Assembly: GCA_963669435.1 (NCBI GenBank) | Contig: OY770025.1 | Location: 744,001 to 808,000 of the forward strand | DNA: 64,000 nucleotides | Origin: CALJFL01 sp963669435 | Lineage (GTDB): Bacteria; Pseudomonadota; Gammaproteobacteria; Pseudomonadales; Halieaceae | Direction of reading: 5' to 3' | Shown here: positions 53,387 to 63,456 of the stretch, one piece after another | How positions within the stretch are numbered: the stretch's first letter is position 1 | Layout: each line of letters begins with the position of its first letter | Made by a program: the position numbers and the translations under genes | Notes under the pieces: model-generated | What the model saw: only the letters and a program-made list of their open reading frames with translations | What the model was told of the DNA's origin: nothing | Database searches by the model: none

Positions 53387-53667
53387 GCCCGGAAGGTGCA
53401 GTGCCCGCTTGAAGACCAGTGACGCTGAGCAAGTCTATAGCACTGCTCCCAGAGCTCAAGCCCGCATGGCAATCTGACACGTAATCATGCAAATTGGAAA
53501 ATCACCGGTTGCAAAGCAATCGCCCAAAGTAGCTGGGGTGTATCACAGGACGCCCGAGCCAGAATTTCAGCGGGGTTACAGGGCTCGTAATTTACCCAGC
53601 CTGTCGCTATAGTCGTAATCGCAATGCAATTCCCCCAGCCACCTGCGCAAGCACCTAACTGTTTACT

Positions 53668-54522
53668 ATGAAGATACCCAAGCGCCTCAAGCCCTTGGTC
53701 GAGGACGGCGTCATCGATGAGGTGCTGTACCCACTGATGAGCGGCAAGGAAGCAGACGTGTTCGTGGTTCGGTGCGGCAGACATATTCGCTGCGCCAAGA
53801 TCTACAAGGACGCGGTCAAACGCAGCTTCAAAAAGGCCGTGCAGTACACCGAAGGGCGCAAGGTGAAAAACAGCCGCCGTGCCCGCGCTATGGAGAAGGG
53901 CTCGAATTTTGGACGACAGGAGCGCGAAAGTGTCTGGCAGAACGCCGAGGTAGACGCGCTCTATCAACTTTCGCGGGCAGGTGTGCGCGTGCCCGAACCG
54001 TTCGGCTGTGTGGACGGCGTCTTGTTGATGGAACTCATCGTGGACGATGAAGGTAAAGCTGCACCCAGACTCAATGATGTCGCCATGTCGGCCGATCAGG
54101 CTCGAGAAGACCACCGGCTGGTGATGCACTATGTGATGCGTACCTTGTGTGCCGGTATGATACACGGCGACCTGTCAGAGTTTAATGTACTGGTCGATCA
54201 GCATGGTCCGGTCATCATCGACTTACCCCAGGCGGTTTACGCGGCGAACAACAATAACGCCAAAGCAATGCTGGAACGCGACGTACAAAACATGACCAAC
54301 TACTACGCGCAGTTCGCACCGGATATCGCCAGCAGCCACTATGCCCAGGAGATCTGGTCGGCATTCGAGGCCGGCGACCTGCATCCCGATATGGAGCTCA
54401 GCGGCGATGTCGAACTGGACCAGCACGACGCTGACGTCGACGCAGTCATGCTGGAGATCAAAGCCGCGCTGGCCGAGGAGGAGGAGCGTCTGGCACGCAT
54501 TCAGGCGGCAGAGGAAGACTGA
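53668..54522 (+). CDS. RIO1-family serine kinase
   Basis: A protein of 284 residues. LMSGKEADVFVVRCG is the RIO flexible ATP loop, CAKIYKD holds the catalytic Lys, GMIHGDLSEFNVLVD is the catalytic loop (Asp/Asn) and VIIDLPQAV the metal-binding Asp. An acidic C-terminal tail follows. Bacterial RIO1 proteins are active kinases or ATPases; their target is unknown. It stands alone. Confidence 0.92.
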   Translation: MKIPKRLKPLVEDGVIDEVLYPLMSGKEADVFVVRCGRHIRCAKIYKDAVKRSFKKAVQYTEGRKVKNSRRARAMEKGSNFGRQERESVWQNAEVDALYQLSRAGVRVPEPFGCVDGVLLMELIVDDEGKAAPRLNDVAMSADQAREDHRLVMHYVMRTLCAGMIHGDLSEFNVLVDQHGPVIIDLPQAVYAANNNNAKAMLERDVQNMTNYYAQFAPDIASSHYAQEIWSAFEAGDLHPDMELSGDVELDQHDADVDAVMLEIKAALAEEEERLARIQAAEED

Positions 54523-54728
54523 AGCACCCCCGGTTCAGTTTGTAGGTAAGCGCCGCCACCCCCGCGTAACTCACTGATAATGCACCATTTAAGGGCCTGA
54601 AGTGGGGTGACAATGTGCTTGCTTCTTCGGCCCTTGGAAGCGACTATAGGCGCTGCTGTAACCCCGCCCGTACCGCTGTCAATCAACACATGGCCTGGCG
54701 GACCTTGCAACCCGGACGAGCCGCTTTC

Positions 54729-55655
54729 ATGTCAGAAAAATACATCCACGCCAACGGTTTCCACCTCGCCTATGAGGAGTTTGGAGACCCACAAGATCCA
54801 GCGATTTTTCTCATTATGGGGCTCGGCACACAGTTGATTGCCTGGCCCGAGCCATTCTGCGAGGGGCTGGCGAATAAGGGTTTTCGGGTTATACGCTTTG
54901 ATAACCGCGATATCGGCCTGTCGGAAAAAATGGACAAGGCCAAGATTCCCAAACTGATCCCACTGGCCCTGCAGGCGAGACTCAAACTACCTGTGCGCGT
55001 ACCCTACACCCTGGACGATATGGCCGACGACCTCGTCGGGCTGATGGACGCATTGGCCATTCCCCAGGCACACTTGGTGGGCGCCTCGATGGGCGGAATG
55101 ATCGCCCAGATTGCCAGCGCCCGGTTTACGCAACGGGTTATATCCCTGACCTCGATCATGTCGACCAGCGGCAATCCCAACCTGCCGCAGGTGCGCCGCG
55201 ACATCCTCACTGCCATGGCAAACCGGTCTTCCCGTACCGAGGGGCCAGATCTGGAGGGCGGCATCGCCCTGTGGCGTAAGATTGGCAGCCCGGGCTTCGC
55301 CCCCAGCGACGAGGAACTGACACGCAAGATTCTCGCCAGCTATAACCGCAGCTATTACCCGCCCGGCTACGCGCGACAAATGGCCGCCATCATCGCCAGC
55401 GGCAGCCGTGTGGAACTGCTGGCGCAGATTACGGCCCCCACACTGGTGATTCATGGCAAAGACGATGCACTGGTACCCGTAGAGGGCGGTATAGACACGG
55501 CACGCCACATCCCCGGCGCGCGGCTGGAGGTCATCAACGGCATGGGACATGACCTGCCCTCAGCACTCATTCCAACCTTTGTAGAGATGATCGGGGAGCA
55601 CGTTTCGGCGGTTCAACCCGGGCAGACTATGAAAGCGCAGGCCGAAGCCGGCTGA
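54729..55655 (+). CDS. Alpha/beta-hydrolase
   Basis: About 308 residues from ATG 54729; an open frame continues upstream without family content. IFLIMGLGTQLIAWP is the oxyanion strand, VGASMGGMIAQ the nucleophile elbow (Ser), PTLVIHGKDDALVP the Asp strand and NGMGHDLP the His. The triad is complete. Similar to proteins annotated as alpha/beta hydrolase or aclacinomycin-esterase-like. Substrate unknown. Confidence 0.92.
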   Translation: MSEKYIHANGFHLAYEEFGDPQDPAIFLIMGLGTQLIAWPEPFCEGLANKGFRVIRFDNRDIGLSEKMDKAKIPKLIPLALQARLKLPVRVPYTLDDMADDLVGLMDALAIPQAHLVGASMGGMIAQIASARFTQRVISLTSIMSTSGNPNLPQVRRDILTAMANRSSRTEGPDLEGGIALWRKIGSPGFAPSDEELTRKILASYNRSYYPPGYARQMAAIIASGSRVELLAQITAPTLVIHGKDDALVPVEGGIDTARHIPGARLEVINGMGHDLPSALIPTFVEMIGEHVSAVQPGQTMKAQAEAG

Positions 55656-55677
55656 GACGCCTTACCCGTCCTGGCTA

Positions 55678-57384
55678 TCAGTGACGGGAGACCACCAGTT
55701 CCCCGTCGTCGGGGCCATACTCTGAGCGGATCAACAGGTCATGGTAGTTTGAGCGATCAATCTCCCCCCTGGCTGATCGATCAGAGACGGAAACAAACCA
55801 GGTTGTCAGCAAGGCCATTGGCATGGTGAACAGCGCCGGGTAGTTATAGGGGAATAGCGCTTCCTCAAAACCAAGCACAGAAACCCAGACCTGCGGGCCC
55901 ACCACAATCAACGCCACCGAGGTAATCAAACCCACAATAGCACCGGCAATGGCACCGCGCGTGGTTAAACCCGACCAGAATAAGGACAGGAACAGGATGG
56001 GGAAATTCACCGATGCGGCGACCACCATCGGCATGGTAGCGATAAAGGCTACATTCTCATTCTCGAACATTACGCCCAGCATCACCGCGATCACCCCAAT
56101 CACAATGGTGGTAATACGGGTGAGGTTTAACTCCTTTTTCGGGTCGGGCTTCCCCTCGCACAATACCTCCGCGTAAAGGTCATGAGAGACAGCAGCCGCA
56201 CCCGACACCGTTAGCCCCGCCACCACTGCCAGAATAGTCGCAAAGGTAACCGCAGACATAAAGCCCGTAAGCAGGTCGCCGCCCACCGCGCTGGCCAGGT
56301 GAATGGCCACCATATTGGTGCCGCCAAACAGATTGCCATTGGAGTCGAAGAAAGCTGGGTTGTTATAAATGACCATGATGGCGCCAAAACCGATAATCAA
56401 CATGGTCAGGTAGAAGTAGCCCATGAACACCGACGCATAAAACGCCGATTTTTTCGCTTCCTGCATGGTCGGCACAGTGAACAGGCGCATCAGGATATGA
56501 GGCAAGCCCAACACGCCAAACAGCATGGACACCATGATCGTGGCTATCTGGATTGGGTCGTCGAACAGCAGCCCGGGGGACAGTATCGCCTTACCTTGTG
56601 GGTGGTTCTCCGTCGCCGCCAGTAGCAACGCGTCGACGCTGAACCCAGCCTGCACCATCACCAGGAACGCAGTGATCGTAACCCCGCTAAGCAGCAATAT
56701 GGCCTTAATGATCTGCACCCAGGTGGTGGCCAGCATGCCACCGAAGGTTACGTAGGCGAGCACCAGGAAACTCACGGAAACCACCGCTATTTCATAGGGC
56801 AGACCAAACAACAGCTGTATTAGCTTCCCCGCACCAACCATCTGCGCAATCAGGTACAACAGCACAACAACGACCGTACCCATAATGGCGACCAGCCGGA
56901 TGGGCTTGCGATCCAGGCGCATGGACACCACGTCAGTAAAGGTAAAACTGCCCATATTGCGGACCCGTTTGGCCAACAGGAACAGCATGATCGGCCAACC
57001 GGCAAACGCGCCAATAGCCAACACCAGCGCATCGTAACCCCCCAGGTACATCAGGCCGGTGATACCCAGGAACGAGGCAGCGGACATAAAGTCCCCCGCT
57101 ATCGCGGTGCCATTCTGTAAGCCTGTAATTTCACCACCAGCGGTATAAAAATCCGAGCTGGACTGCGTCCGTTTAGAGGCCCAGTAACTGATACCCAGGG
57201 TGGCGGCGACAAACATCAGGAACATGATAATGGCCACCGGATTCAGCGCCTGCTGTTCGACGTCACCCTCGATAGCACCCGCCGCCGATGCGAACTGCGC
57301 CTGGTAAAAAAGTACGTTGGCCGCAACCAGAGCCCAAAGTCGAGATGGCCTTGCTCTGGTGATCAATGTAGATAAACCCATCAT
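55678..57384 (-). CDS. Sodium:solute symporter, acetate permease (ActP)-like
   Basis: A protein of 568 residues with a signal-like first segment and about 13 membrane helices. SDFYTAGGEITGLQNGTAIAGDFMSAASFLGI, AYVTFGGMLATTWVQIIKA and GAAAVSHDLYAEVL are signatures of the ActP group. It imports acetate or other short carboxylates with Na+. The upstream DUF485 gene overlaps it by four bases, the standard yjcH-actP arrangement. Consistent with the ketone-body and acetyl-CoA genes at 27754-30392. Confidence 0.93.
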   Translation of the reverse strand: MMGLSTLITRARPSRLWALVAANVLFYQAQFASAAGAIEGDVEQQALNPVAIIMFLMFVAATLGISYWASKRTQSSSDFYTAGGEITGLQNGTAIAGDFMSAASFLGITGLMYLGGYDALVLAIGAFAGWPIMLFLLAKRVRNMGSFTFTDVVSMRLDRKPIRLVAIMGTVVVVLLYLIAQMVGAGKLIQLLFGLPYEIAVVSVSFLVLAYVTFGGMLATTWVQIIKAILLLSGVTITAFLVMVQAGFSVDALLLAATENHPQGKAILSPGLLFDDPIQIATIMVSMLFGVLGLPHILMRLFTVPTMQEAKKSAFYASVFMGYFYLTMLIIGFGAIMVIYNNPAFFDSNGNLFGGTNMVAIHLASAVGGDLLTGFMSAVTFATILAVVAGLTVSGAAAVSHDLYAEVLCEGKPDPKKELNLTRITTIVIGVIAVMLGVMFENENVAFIATMPMVVAASVNFPILFLSLFWSGLTTRGAIAGAIVGLITSVALIVVGPQVWVSVLGFEEALFPYNYPALFTMPMALLTTWFVSVSDRSARGEIDRSNYHDLLIRSEYGPDDGELVVSRH

Positions 57385-57629
57385 GACGCATCATCCTGCT
57401 TGTTCAGATACAGGAACAACAATTCCAGCGCGATAAAAATAACGATGAGTGAGGCGAACAATAAGAGTGAGCCGGTAACCAGCGAATCCCCCAGGGGCTC
57501 GTGGAGAAAGCTACCCAGGGAGGTGTAATTCAGTACCACGTAGGAGAAGTACAGGGTGAGCGTCACCCCGGTGAACAGCAGACGCCGGCGCGTCTTCAGC
57601 CTGACGGCTGCCAGTCTTTCATTGTCCAA
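57381..57629 (-). CDS. DUF485 membrane protein (YjcH-like)
   Basis: A protein of 82 residues with two membrane helices (about 17-37 and 48-73). FTGVTLTLYFSYVVLNY and SLVTGSLLLFASLIVIFIALELLFLYLNKQD fit DUF485. It is coupled to the symporter gene by a four-base overlap and is presumed to assist that transporter. Confidence 0.9.
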   Translation of the reverse strand: MDNERLAAVRLKTRRRLLFTGVTLTLYFSYVVLNYTSLGSFLHEPLGDSLVTGSLLLFASLIVIFIALELLFLYLNKQDDAS

Positions 57630-57911
57630 GCTATCCGCTCCTCATTATTATGTGCTGTAAGCGTTGAGCCATGATCGCAAGACGATGGCCCCCACTGTCG
57701 GGCTCTCATGGCGACACCGGTTCAACGGCGACAGTCTGCTATGTTATCGCAAGATAGTAAACAGCCTGCAGGCACTTGCATGGCGCCGCCGAAACAAAGG
57801 CGCTCGCTCTTACTTCTTGCACTATACTTACCCTGCAGGTCGTAGGCGCTGGAGGCCAAAGGCGCAACACCACTTCGCGCCCGGAATTCATACCGATAAA
57901 GGAATAAGAAC

Positions 57912-59075
57912 ATGGTAGAAGCGCTGGCAAATCGCCGGGAAGTAGACGTCAATAGCACTGTATCGATCGCATCGATCATTTACCTTGCCGTGGTAGGGCC
58001 GTGTGTTTTTATCATCCAGCCTGGCTTCGTACAGGGCCTGGTCGACACATTGGGGCTGAGTCCGGAAGAGGCCGGCTATATCGCCTCGGCCGAGATGTGG
58101 GGACTGGCGGCAACCACTATCGCGCTCAATTTTTTTGCGCACAAATATGATTGGCGGAAGCTTACTTTCGGGTTCCTGCTGGTTGCTGTGATTGGCAATC
58201 TCGCGTCTATCGGACAGACCGATCTGTTAACGCTGGGAATCATGCGCACGCTGACCGGCCTGGGCCTGGGCGGAATGATTTCACTGCCGTTCGCCATGAT
58301 GGGGCTGACAAAAAACCCGGACCGTAACTTTGGATTCATTGTCGTCTGGGTGCTGATTTACGGCGCCGTTGGTCTTTATCTCATTCCCTGGGCACTCGAG
58401 ACGATCGGCATGAACGGCATTTACGTGTTCCTGGCAGTATTCTGTGCCCTTGGATTCGCCACCATCCGCTACCTACCCAGACGCGCTGTAGACCACCTGG
58501 AGGAGGAGCAAATCACCGACCACCACTCCACCATCGTCAAGCTTTCAACCCTCGCGGGCATACTGGTCTTCAACACCGCCATTGGCCTGGTATGGGCTTA
58601 CTTCTTCCTGGTTGGCGTAGACGGTGGCATGTCAGAACAGTCGGTGGCAAACGTACTTACCATCTCCCAGTTCCTCGGTGTCGCAGGCGCGTTCCTGGCG
58701 GCCATGCTGGCTGCTCGCATCGGCCGCTCCCTGCCTCTGAGCATCGCCGTACTGGGGTGTTCGGCGGGGGTCGCCTGGCTCCTCAATGACATTACCTACA
58801 TGGTATACGCAGTGGCCATCTACCTGTTCAACTTCATGTGGAACGTGGCCCAGCCCTACCTACTGGCGGTGATGAGTAGTTTCGCCGATGGTGGAAAGAT
58901 GATTGTGCGGGGCGTGGCACTGCAAATGATCGGGTATGCCATTGGCCCGTATGTCGGTGCCAACCTGCTGGGTGCAGAGGGGCCGGATTCTTATGCCACC
59001 GTTAACCTGCTCGGCGCTGTCTTGTTCTTTGGCAGTTGGTTGCTATTGCTTCCCGCGCTTATCATCAAGAAGTAA
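57912..59075 (+). CDS. MFS transporter
   Basis: A protein of 387 residues with about 12 membrane helices. RTLTGLGLGGMISLPFAMMG and the central loop (PRRAVDHLEEEQ) divide two six-helix halves. The substrate is unknown; by context an amine or amino acid for the neighbouring catabolic genes. AAAGGA precedes the ATG. The 282-bp gap upstream (57630-57911) holds only spurious short frames. Confidence 0.88.
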   Translation: MVEALANRREVDVNSTVSIASIIYLAVVGPCVFIIQPGFVQGLVDTLGLSPEEAGYIASAEMWGLAATTIALNFFAHKYDWRKLTFGFLLVAVIGNLASIGQTDLLTLGIMRTLTGLGLGGMISLPFAMMGLTKNPDRNFGFIVVWVLIYGAVGLYLIPWALETIGMNGIYVFLAVFCALGFATIRYLPRRAVDHLEEEQITDHHSTIVKLSTLAGILVFNTAIGLVWAYFFLVGVDGGMSEQSVANVLTISQFLGVAGAFLAAMLAARIGRSLPLSIAVLGCSAGVAWLLNDITYMVYAVAIYLFNFMWNVAQPYLLAVMSSFADGGKMIVRGVALQMIGYAIGPYVGANLLGAEGPDSYATVNLLGAVLFFGSWLLLLPALIIKK

Positions 59076-59103
59076 ACCGAGGCACAAGACTACAAGTCCA
59101 GCG

Positions 59104-60594
59104 TCAACCGAGATTTATCCACGCTGTTTTCAGCGCAGTGTACTTATCCAGTGCATGCAGCGACTTATCATGTCCATTCCCCGACTGCTTCATTCCACCC
59201 AGTGGCACCGTAATATCCGCTCCACCGTAGCAATTGACATGCACCACGCCTGATCGAACGCGCTTGATCATACGGTGTGCCCGCCCGAGATCTTTGGTCC
59301 AGATGCCCGCCGCCAATCCATAGTGCGTACAATTGGCAATGCGCGCGGCCTCTTCCTCGTCAGAGAAAGGAATCACGCTGAGCACCGGGCCAAACACTTC
59401 TTCCTGTGCTATGCGCATCTGCGGCGACACGCCGTTAAGGATGGTGGGTTGCATATAGTAGCCGCCCGTCTCCGCGAGAATCTGTTCGCCGCCCGCAGAG
59501 AGCCTGGCCCCCTCTTCCTGGGCAACACGCACATAGCTGAGATTTTTCTCCAACTGGGAATGGCTGTTTATGGCGCCAATATCTGAATCCGGGGAGAGTG
59601 GATCACCCACGCGAAGCGCATTGGAGCAAGCAATTAATCGCGACAAAAATTCGTCGTGAATATCCTGTTGGACGAGTAGTCGTGACCCGGATACACATAC
59701 CTGGCCGGAGTTCCTGAAAATGCCGTTAGCCGCCGCGGCAGCTGCAACATCAAGATCAGGCGCATCTTCAAAGATGATATTCGGGGACTTGCCCCCCAAC
59801 TCGAGATAGACGTGCTTCAAATTCGACGCAGCCGAGTACTCCAGGAGTTTTCTGCCAACCACACCAGAGCCGGTAAAGGCCAGTACATCGATATCCATAT
59901 GCAGGCCAAGCGCCTCACCGGCAACGTCGCCCCTGCCGGTCACAACATTCAGAACCCCCTCAGGCAGTCCTGCCTCCAATGCCAGGGCTGCAAGCCGTAG
60001 TAAGCTCAGCGAAGCTGTTTCCGCGGGCTTTAACACCACCGAGTTACCGGCTGCCAACGCGGGCGCAATCTTCCAGGCGCCGATCATCAGGGGGAAATTC
60101 CACGGTACGATCACGCCCACAACGCCCACCGGCTCACGGTGGATTAGGCCCAGCGTATTGTCTGGGGTGGGGGCGATTTCACCGTAGACCTTATCAATCG
60201 CCTCACCGTAGTAACGAAACGTCGCCGCCGCGCTGCCCGGCTCCGCTTTCAGGGCCATGTTGATCTCGGTACCGTTGTCCCTCACGCCCAGAACCGCCAA
60301 GGGGTAGGCATCGCGCTCAATCACCTCAGCCAGCTTGATGAGAATTTTCTTGCGCTGGGCCGGAGCCATATTCGCCCACACACCGCGCTCGTAGGCGCGG
60401 CGCGCACTGGCGACGGCTCTGTCAACCTCCAACGTTCCCCCCTGGGCCAGGGTTGTCAGCACCTCCCCATTACGTGGGCTGAGCACATCCATTACCGCTT
60501 CATCTTCGCTCGCCACACAGACACCATCGATGAGATGCAGGCCAGGCGCCACAGGCTGGTCTTTCAAGGTTTGAATGAGTTCAGTATCGGCCAT
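59104..60594 (-). CDS. NAD(P)-dependent aldehyde dehydrogenase
   Basis: About 496 residues from ATG 60594, where the family sequence begins (LIQTLKDQPVAPGLHLIDG); the frame is open to 60684 but those codons cover the repeat region. PWNFPLMIGAWKIAPALAAGNSVVLKPAE, YLELGGKSPNIIFEDA (Glu) and FRNSGQVCVSGSRLL (Cys) give a complete catalytic site. The C-terminal KYTALKTAWINLG is typical of betaine/gamma-aminobutyraldehyde-type dehydrogenases. It would oxidise the aldehyde made by the nearby aminotransferase. Divergent from the IclR gene. Confidence 0.92.
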   Translation of the reverse strand: MADTELIQTLKDQPVAPGLHLIDGVCVASEDEAVMDVLSPRNGEVLTTLAQGGTLEVDRAVASARRAYERGVWANMAPAQRKKILIKLAEVIERDAYPLAVLGVRDNGTEINMALKAEPGSAAATFRYYGEAIDKVYGEIAPTPDNTLGLIHREPVGVVGVIVPWNFPLMIGAWKIAPALAAGNSVVLKPAETASLSLLRLAALALEAGLPEGVLNVVTGRGDVAGEALGLHMDIDVLAFTGSGVVGRKLLEYSAASNLKHVYLELGGKSPNIIFEDAPDLDVAAAAAANGIFRNSGQVCVSGSRLLVQQDIHDEFLSRLIACSNALRVGDPLSPDSDIGAINSHSQLEKNLSYVRVAQEEGARLSAGGEQILAETGGYYMQPTILNGVSPQMRIAQEEVFGPVLSVIPFSDEEEAARIANCTHYGLAAGIWTKDLGRAHRMIKRVRSGVVHVNCYGGADITVPLGGMKQSGNGHDKSLHALDKYTALKTAWINLG

Positions 60595-60625
60595 GTCGAA
60601 CGGGGATCCTCTTGACTTTTTGTAT

Positions 60626-60659
60626 CGGTTCATTATTATCACCGACGGTTCATTATTAT
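60626..60659. repeat. 14-bp direct repeat at 20-bp spacing in the aldehyde dehydrogenase/IclR control region
   Basis: CGGTTCATTATTAT occurs at 60626-60639 and again at 60646-60659, exactly 20 bp apart, about two turns of the helix. It lies between the divergent aldehyde dehydrogenase (60594) and iclR (60693) starts. It is a good candidate for a tandem regulator site, most simply of the IclR protein. Confidence 0.7.
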
Positions 60660-60692
60660 GATTAACTTTCACCATCGAGGTCAAGCCTCAAC

Positions 60693-61463
60693 GTGCAAAC
60701 TGTAGACAAAGCGGTAGAACTTCTGAGTTTCTTCTCCGAAGCACAGCCAGAGATCGGTCTGAGCGAACTCGCTCGCTGTGCCGGCTACGATAAGGCCAGC
60801 ACCCGTCGCCTGCTGGTAGCGCTGATCAAGCATGACTACATTGAGCAAAACCCAACCAATAAAGCCTATCGGCTCGGACCCGGGGTGCTGAGGCTGGCCA
60901 GGGTCCGTGAAACGAGTTCGCCACTGGTATCGATTACCACACCACTGCTCGAGGAACTGGTTGCCGAAACAGGTGAAAGCGCCCATTTTTCGCTGCTTTC
61001 TGGGGGCCGGGTCTCCTCCGTCGATATTGTCGAATCTCCGAGGTCCAACCGGATTAACTTCGTACTCGGTGAGGAAGGTCCGCTTCACGCCACAGCCTCA
61101 GGCATTGTCTGCCTTGCGTATAGCGAAGAGTCTCTGTCAAAAAATTTGCTCAAGCGTGCGCTGCCAGCCTACACGCCTAACACGATCACCAACAAGAAAC
61201 AGTTTATTGAGATGCTGCAAACCGTACGCAACCAGGGCTATTACATCAACGTCGAGCAATACGAGATGGATGTGTGCAGTATCGCCGCGCCCGTGCTGGG
61301 CCAATCCAATGCGCCACTGGGTGCGCTGGCGGTAGCGGCACCCACCTCGCGCTTTAAAGACACTCATCGAAGGAAGATCTTACGGGCCGTGGAGCGGGCC
61401 GCTCTCGAAGCCTCACACGCCATGGGCTTTACAGGCCTGGAGGAAGTATCAGATGCAGGATAA
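60693..61463 (+). CDS. IclR-family transcriptional regulator
   Basis: A protein of 256 residues from GTG. The N-terminal winged HTH reads AVELLSFFSEAQPEIGLSELARCAGYDKASTRRLLVALIKHDYIEQ, followed by the IclR effector domain (about 80-250). It is divergent from the aldehyde dehydrogenase gene and overlaps the HAD gene by 11 bases, so it is co-transcribed with the catabolic genes it probably regulates. Confidence 0.93.
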   Translation: MQTVDKAVELLSFFSEAQPEIGLSELARCAGYDKASTRRLLVALIKHDYIEQNPTNKAYRLGPGVLRLARVRETSSPLVSITTPLLEELVAETGESAHFSLLSGGRVSSVDIVESPRSNRINFVLGEEGPLHATASGIVCLAYSEESLSKNLLKRALPAYTPNTITNKKQFIEMLQTVRNQGYYINVEQYEMDVCSIAAPVLGQSNAPLGALAVAAPTSRFKDTHRRKILRAVERAALEASHAMGFTGLEEVSDAG

Positions 61464-62106
61464 GCGCGCACTGGTGTTGGACTTCGGCGGCGTAATATCC
61501 CGCACGCTATTCGAAACCCACACACTCACCGAAACAGCACTCAATCTGGCCCCGGGCAGTCTCACCTGGCGCGGGCCCTTCGATCCCAACACTGACCCGC
61601 TCTGGGTCGCCATGCAAAATAACGAGCTGACCGAGCGCGAATACTGGGCGCAGCGTACGCGCGAAGTCGCTGAACTGGCAGGGCAGCAGTGGACGGAGAT
61701 GTCTGAAATGGTCATCGCCGCCCGGGGTGCTGACCCGGAGGCTATCATCAGGCCCGAGGCCTTGTGGGCCATGGATGAGGCTGAGTCTGCCGGCGCGCAA
61801 CTGGCCATACTGTCCAACGAGCTGGACCTGTTCTACGGCGCGAATTTTCGCAGCAAACTGCCATTTCTGGAACGCTTCCATACGATTCTCGACGCGACCT
61901 ACACCGGTATTTTAAAGCCCGATCCGCGAGCCTATGAAAGCTGTGCAGATGCGCTGGGCTTGCCCTTGGAGAACTGCGTATTCGTTGACGACCAGATGAA
62001 AAACATCAAGGGCGCCCAGGCCGTCGGCATGCAGACCGTGCATTTCGACGTACAGCACCCCGAACAAAGTTACCAACAGGCCATCAGCCTGCTGAGAGGA
62101 GATTGA
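61453..62106 (+). CDS. HAD-superfamily hydrolase
   Basis: A protein of 217 residues. Motif I is LVLDFGGVIS (nucleophile Asp), motif II ILSNELD, the Lys motif GILKPDPRAYE and motif IV VFVDDQMKNIKGA. The helical cap is of subtype IA, as in haloacid dehalogenases and small-molecule phosphatases. The second Asp of a phosphatase motif I (DxD) is Gly here, as in dehalogenase-type or phosphonatase-type members. It lies between iclR and the aminotransferase. Confidence 0.88.
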   Translation: MQDKRALVLDFGGVISRTLFETHTLTETALNLAPGSLTWRGPFDPNTDPLWVAMQNNELTEREYWAQRTREVAELAGQQWTEMSEMVIAARGADPEAIIRPEALWAMDEAESAGAQLAILSNELDLFYGANFRSKLPFLERFHTILDATYTGILKPDPRAYESCADALGLPLENCVFVDDQMKNIKGAQAVGMQTVHFDVQHPEQSYQQAISLLRGD

Positions 62107-62112
62107 AGCAAC

Positions 62113-63444
62113 ATGGAAAACCGCGAGCTCAACTACTGGCAACCAATGGGTCACCCTGCGGCGAACAAAGAAAACCCCCCTCGTATTATCAGCGCCGCCG
62201 AGGGCGTTGAGGTTATCGATGTCGACGGGCACCGCAGCCTGGACGCCGTTGCCGGGCTATGGAACGTCAACCTGGGTTACTCCTGCCAGCCAATCAAAGA
62301 CGCAATTACGCAGCAGTTAGAGAAGCTTCCGTACTACTCGTCATTCGCCGGCGTGGCCACCGACAGGGCCATAGAACTGTCCCATGCACTCGGCGACTGG
62401 TTTAAAGAAGATGGTCTGGAACGCGCCTTTTACACATCTGGCGGTTCAGACTCCGTAGAGACTGCGCTCAGACTGGCGCGACAGTATCACAAGATCCGTG
62501 GCGATAAGGATCGCACCAAGTTTTTGAGCCTGAAGAAGGGTTATCACGGCACGCACTTCGGTGGCGCCTCAATTAATGGCAATGCCAAGTTTCGACGCAA
62601 CTACGAGCCCTTGTTGCCCGGATGCTTTCAGGTCGCTGCGCCCTACAGCTATCGCAACCCTTTTAATGAAACCGACCCGGAAAAACTGGCACAGCTGTGC
62701 GCAAATATGCTCGAAGACGAGATTCAGTTCCAGGGAGCGGACACGGTTGCCGCATTTATCATGGAGCCTGTTCTGGGTGCCGGCGGAGTAATTGTCCCCC
62801 ACGAATCCTTTATGCCGCTCGTTCGCGACATTTGCGATCGGCACGGCATCTTGCTCATCGCGGATGAAGTCATCACCGCGTTCGGGAGAACCGGGGCCTG
62901 GACCGGCTCCAGACTATGGAAAACCCAGCCCGACATGATGAGCACCGCGAAGGGCATAAGCTGCGGTTACTACCCCGTGGGTGCAACCATGATTAGCGCA
63001 GAGGTAGCCGAGACATTCGAATCAAATGCCAATGCGCTCGGTGATATCGGCCACGGCTACACTTACTCCGGGCACCCGGTGGGTGCGGCGGCAGCACTGG
63101 CAACCCTCGGGGAACTTGGCAAACATGACCTGCCCACCAACGCCGCTGCCCGCGGCGCAGAACTGGCCGCCGGACTGAAGAAGCTGCAACTTAAGTACCC
63201 CTGCATCGGCGATGTCCGCGGTATCGGCTTGATGCAAGCCATAGAGCTGGTGTCAGACCCGCAGAACAAGACACCGATGGATAAGCAACGCATGACCACA
63301 TTCTCCGATGCTGTGTATGCAGAGCATGTCATGGTGCGCATTTCCGGCAACAACGTGATCATGTCTCCCCCTCTGGTAATCACTGCAGAACACGTAGCGA
63401 CCATTCTGGCGGCGCTAGACGCCGGCCTGGCTGCAATATCATAA
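62113..63444 (+). CDS. Class III PLP-dependent aminotransferase
   Basis: A protein of 443 residues. DVDGHRSLDAVAGLWNVNLGY, TSGGSDSVETALRLARQYH, LIADEVITAFGRTG (Asp) and STAKGISCGYYPVGA (Lys) are the class III signatures. The pattern is like omega-amino-acid or amine:pyruvate aminotransferases. It would turn an amine or omega-amino acid into an aldehyde for the dehydrogenase at 59104. It starts six bases after the HAD gene and 12 bases before the UPF0261 gene. Confidence 0.93.
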   Translation: MENRELNYWQPMGHPAANKENPPRIISAAEGVEVIDVDGHRSLDAVAGLWNVNLGYSCQPIKDAITQQLEKLPYYSSFAGVATDRAIELSHALGDWFKEDGLERAFYTSGGSDSVETALRLARQYHKIRGDKDRTKFLSLKKGYHGTHFGGASINGNAKFRRNYEPLLPGCFQVAAPYSYRNPFNETDPEKLAQLCANMLEDEIQFQGADTVAAFIMEPVLGAGGVIVPHESFMPLVRDICDRHGILLIADEVITAFGRTGAWTGSRLWKTQPDMMSTAKGISCGYYPVGATMISAEVAETFESNANALGDIGHGYTYSGHPVGAAAALATLGELGKHDLPTNAAARGAELAAGLKKLQLKYPCIGDVRGIGLMQAIELVSDPQNKTPMDKQRMTTFSDAVYAEHVMVRISGNNVIMSPPLVITAEHVATILAALDAGLAAIS

Positions 63445-63456
63445 GAGGTAAAGCGA

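Noticed and set aside
52623..53492. 289-codon minus-strand frame overlapping the MBOAT gene
   Set aside because: It lies in another frame of the same DNA; the MBOAT frame has membrane helices and the catalytic His motif, this one has none.
53485..54165. 226-codon minus-strand frame opposite the RIO1 kinase
   Set aside because: The RIO1 kinase motifs on the plus strand explain this stretch; the antisense frame shows no domain.
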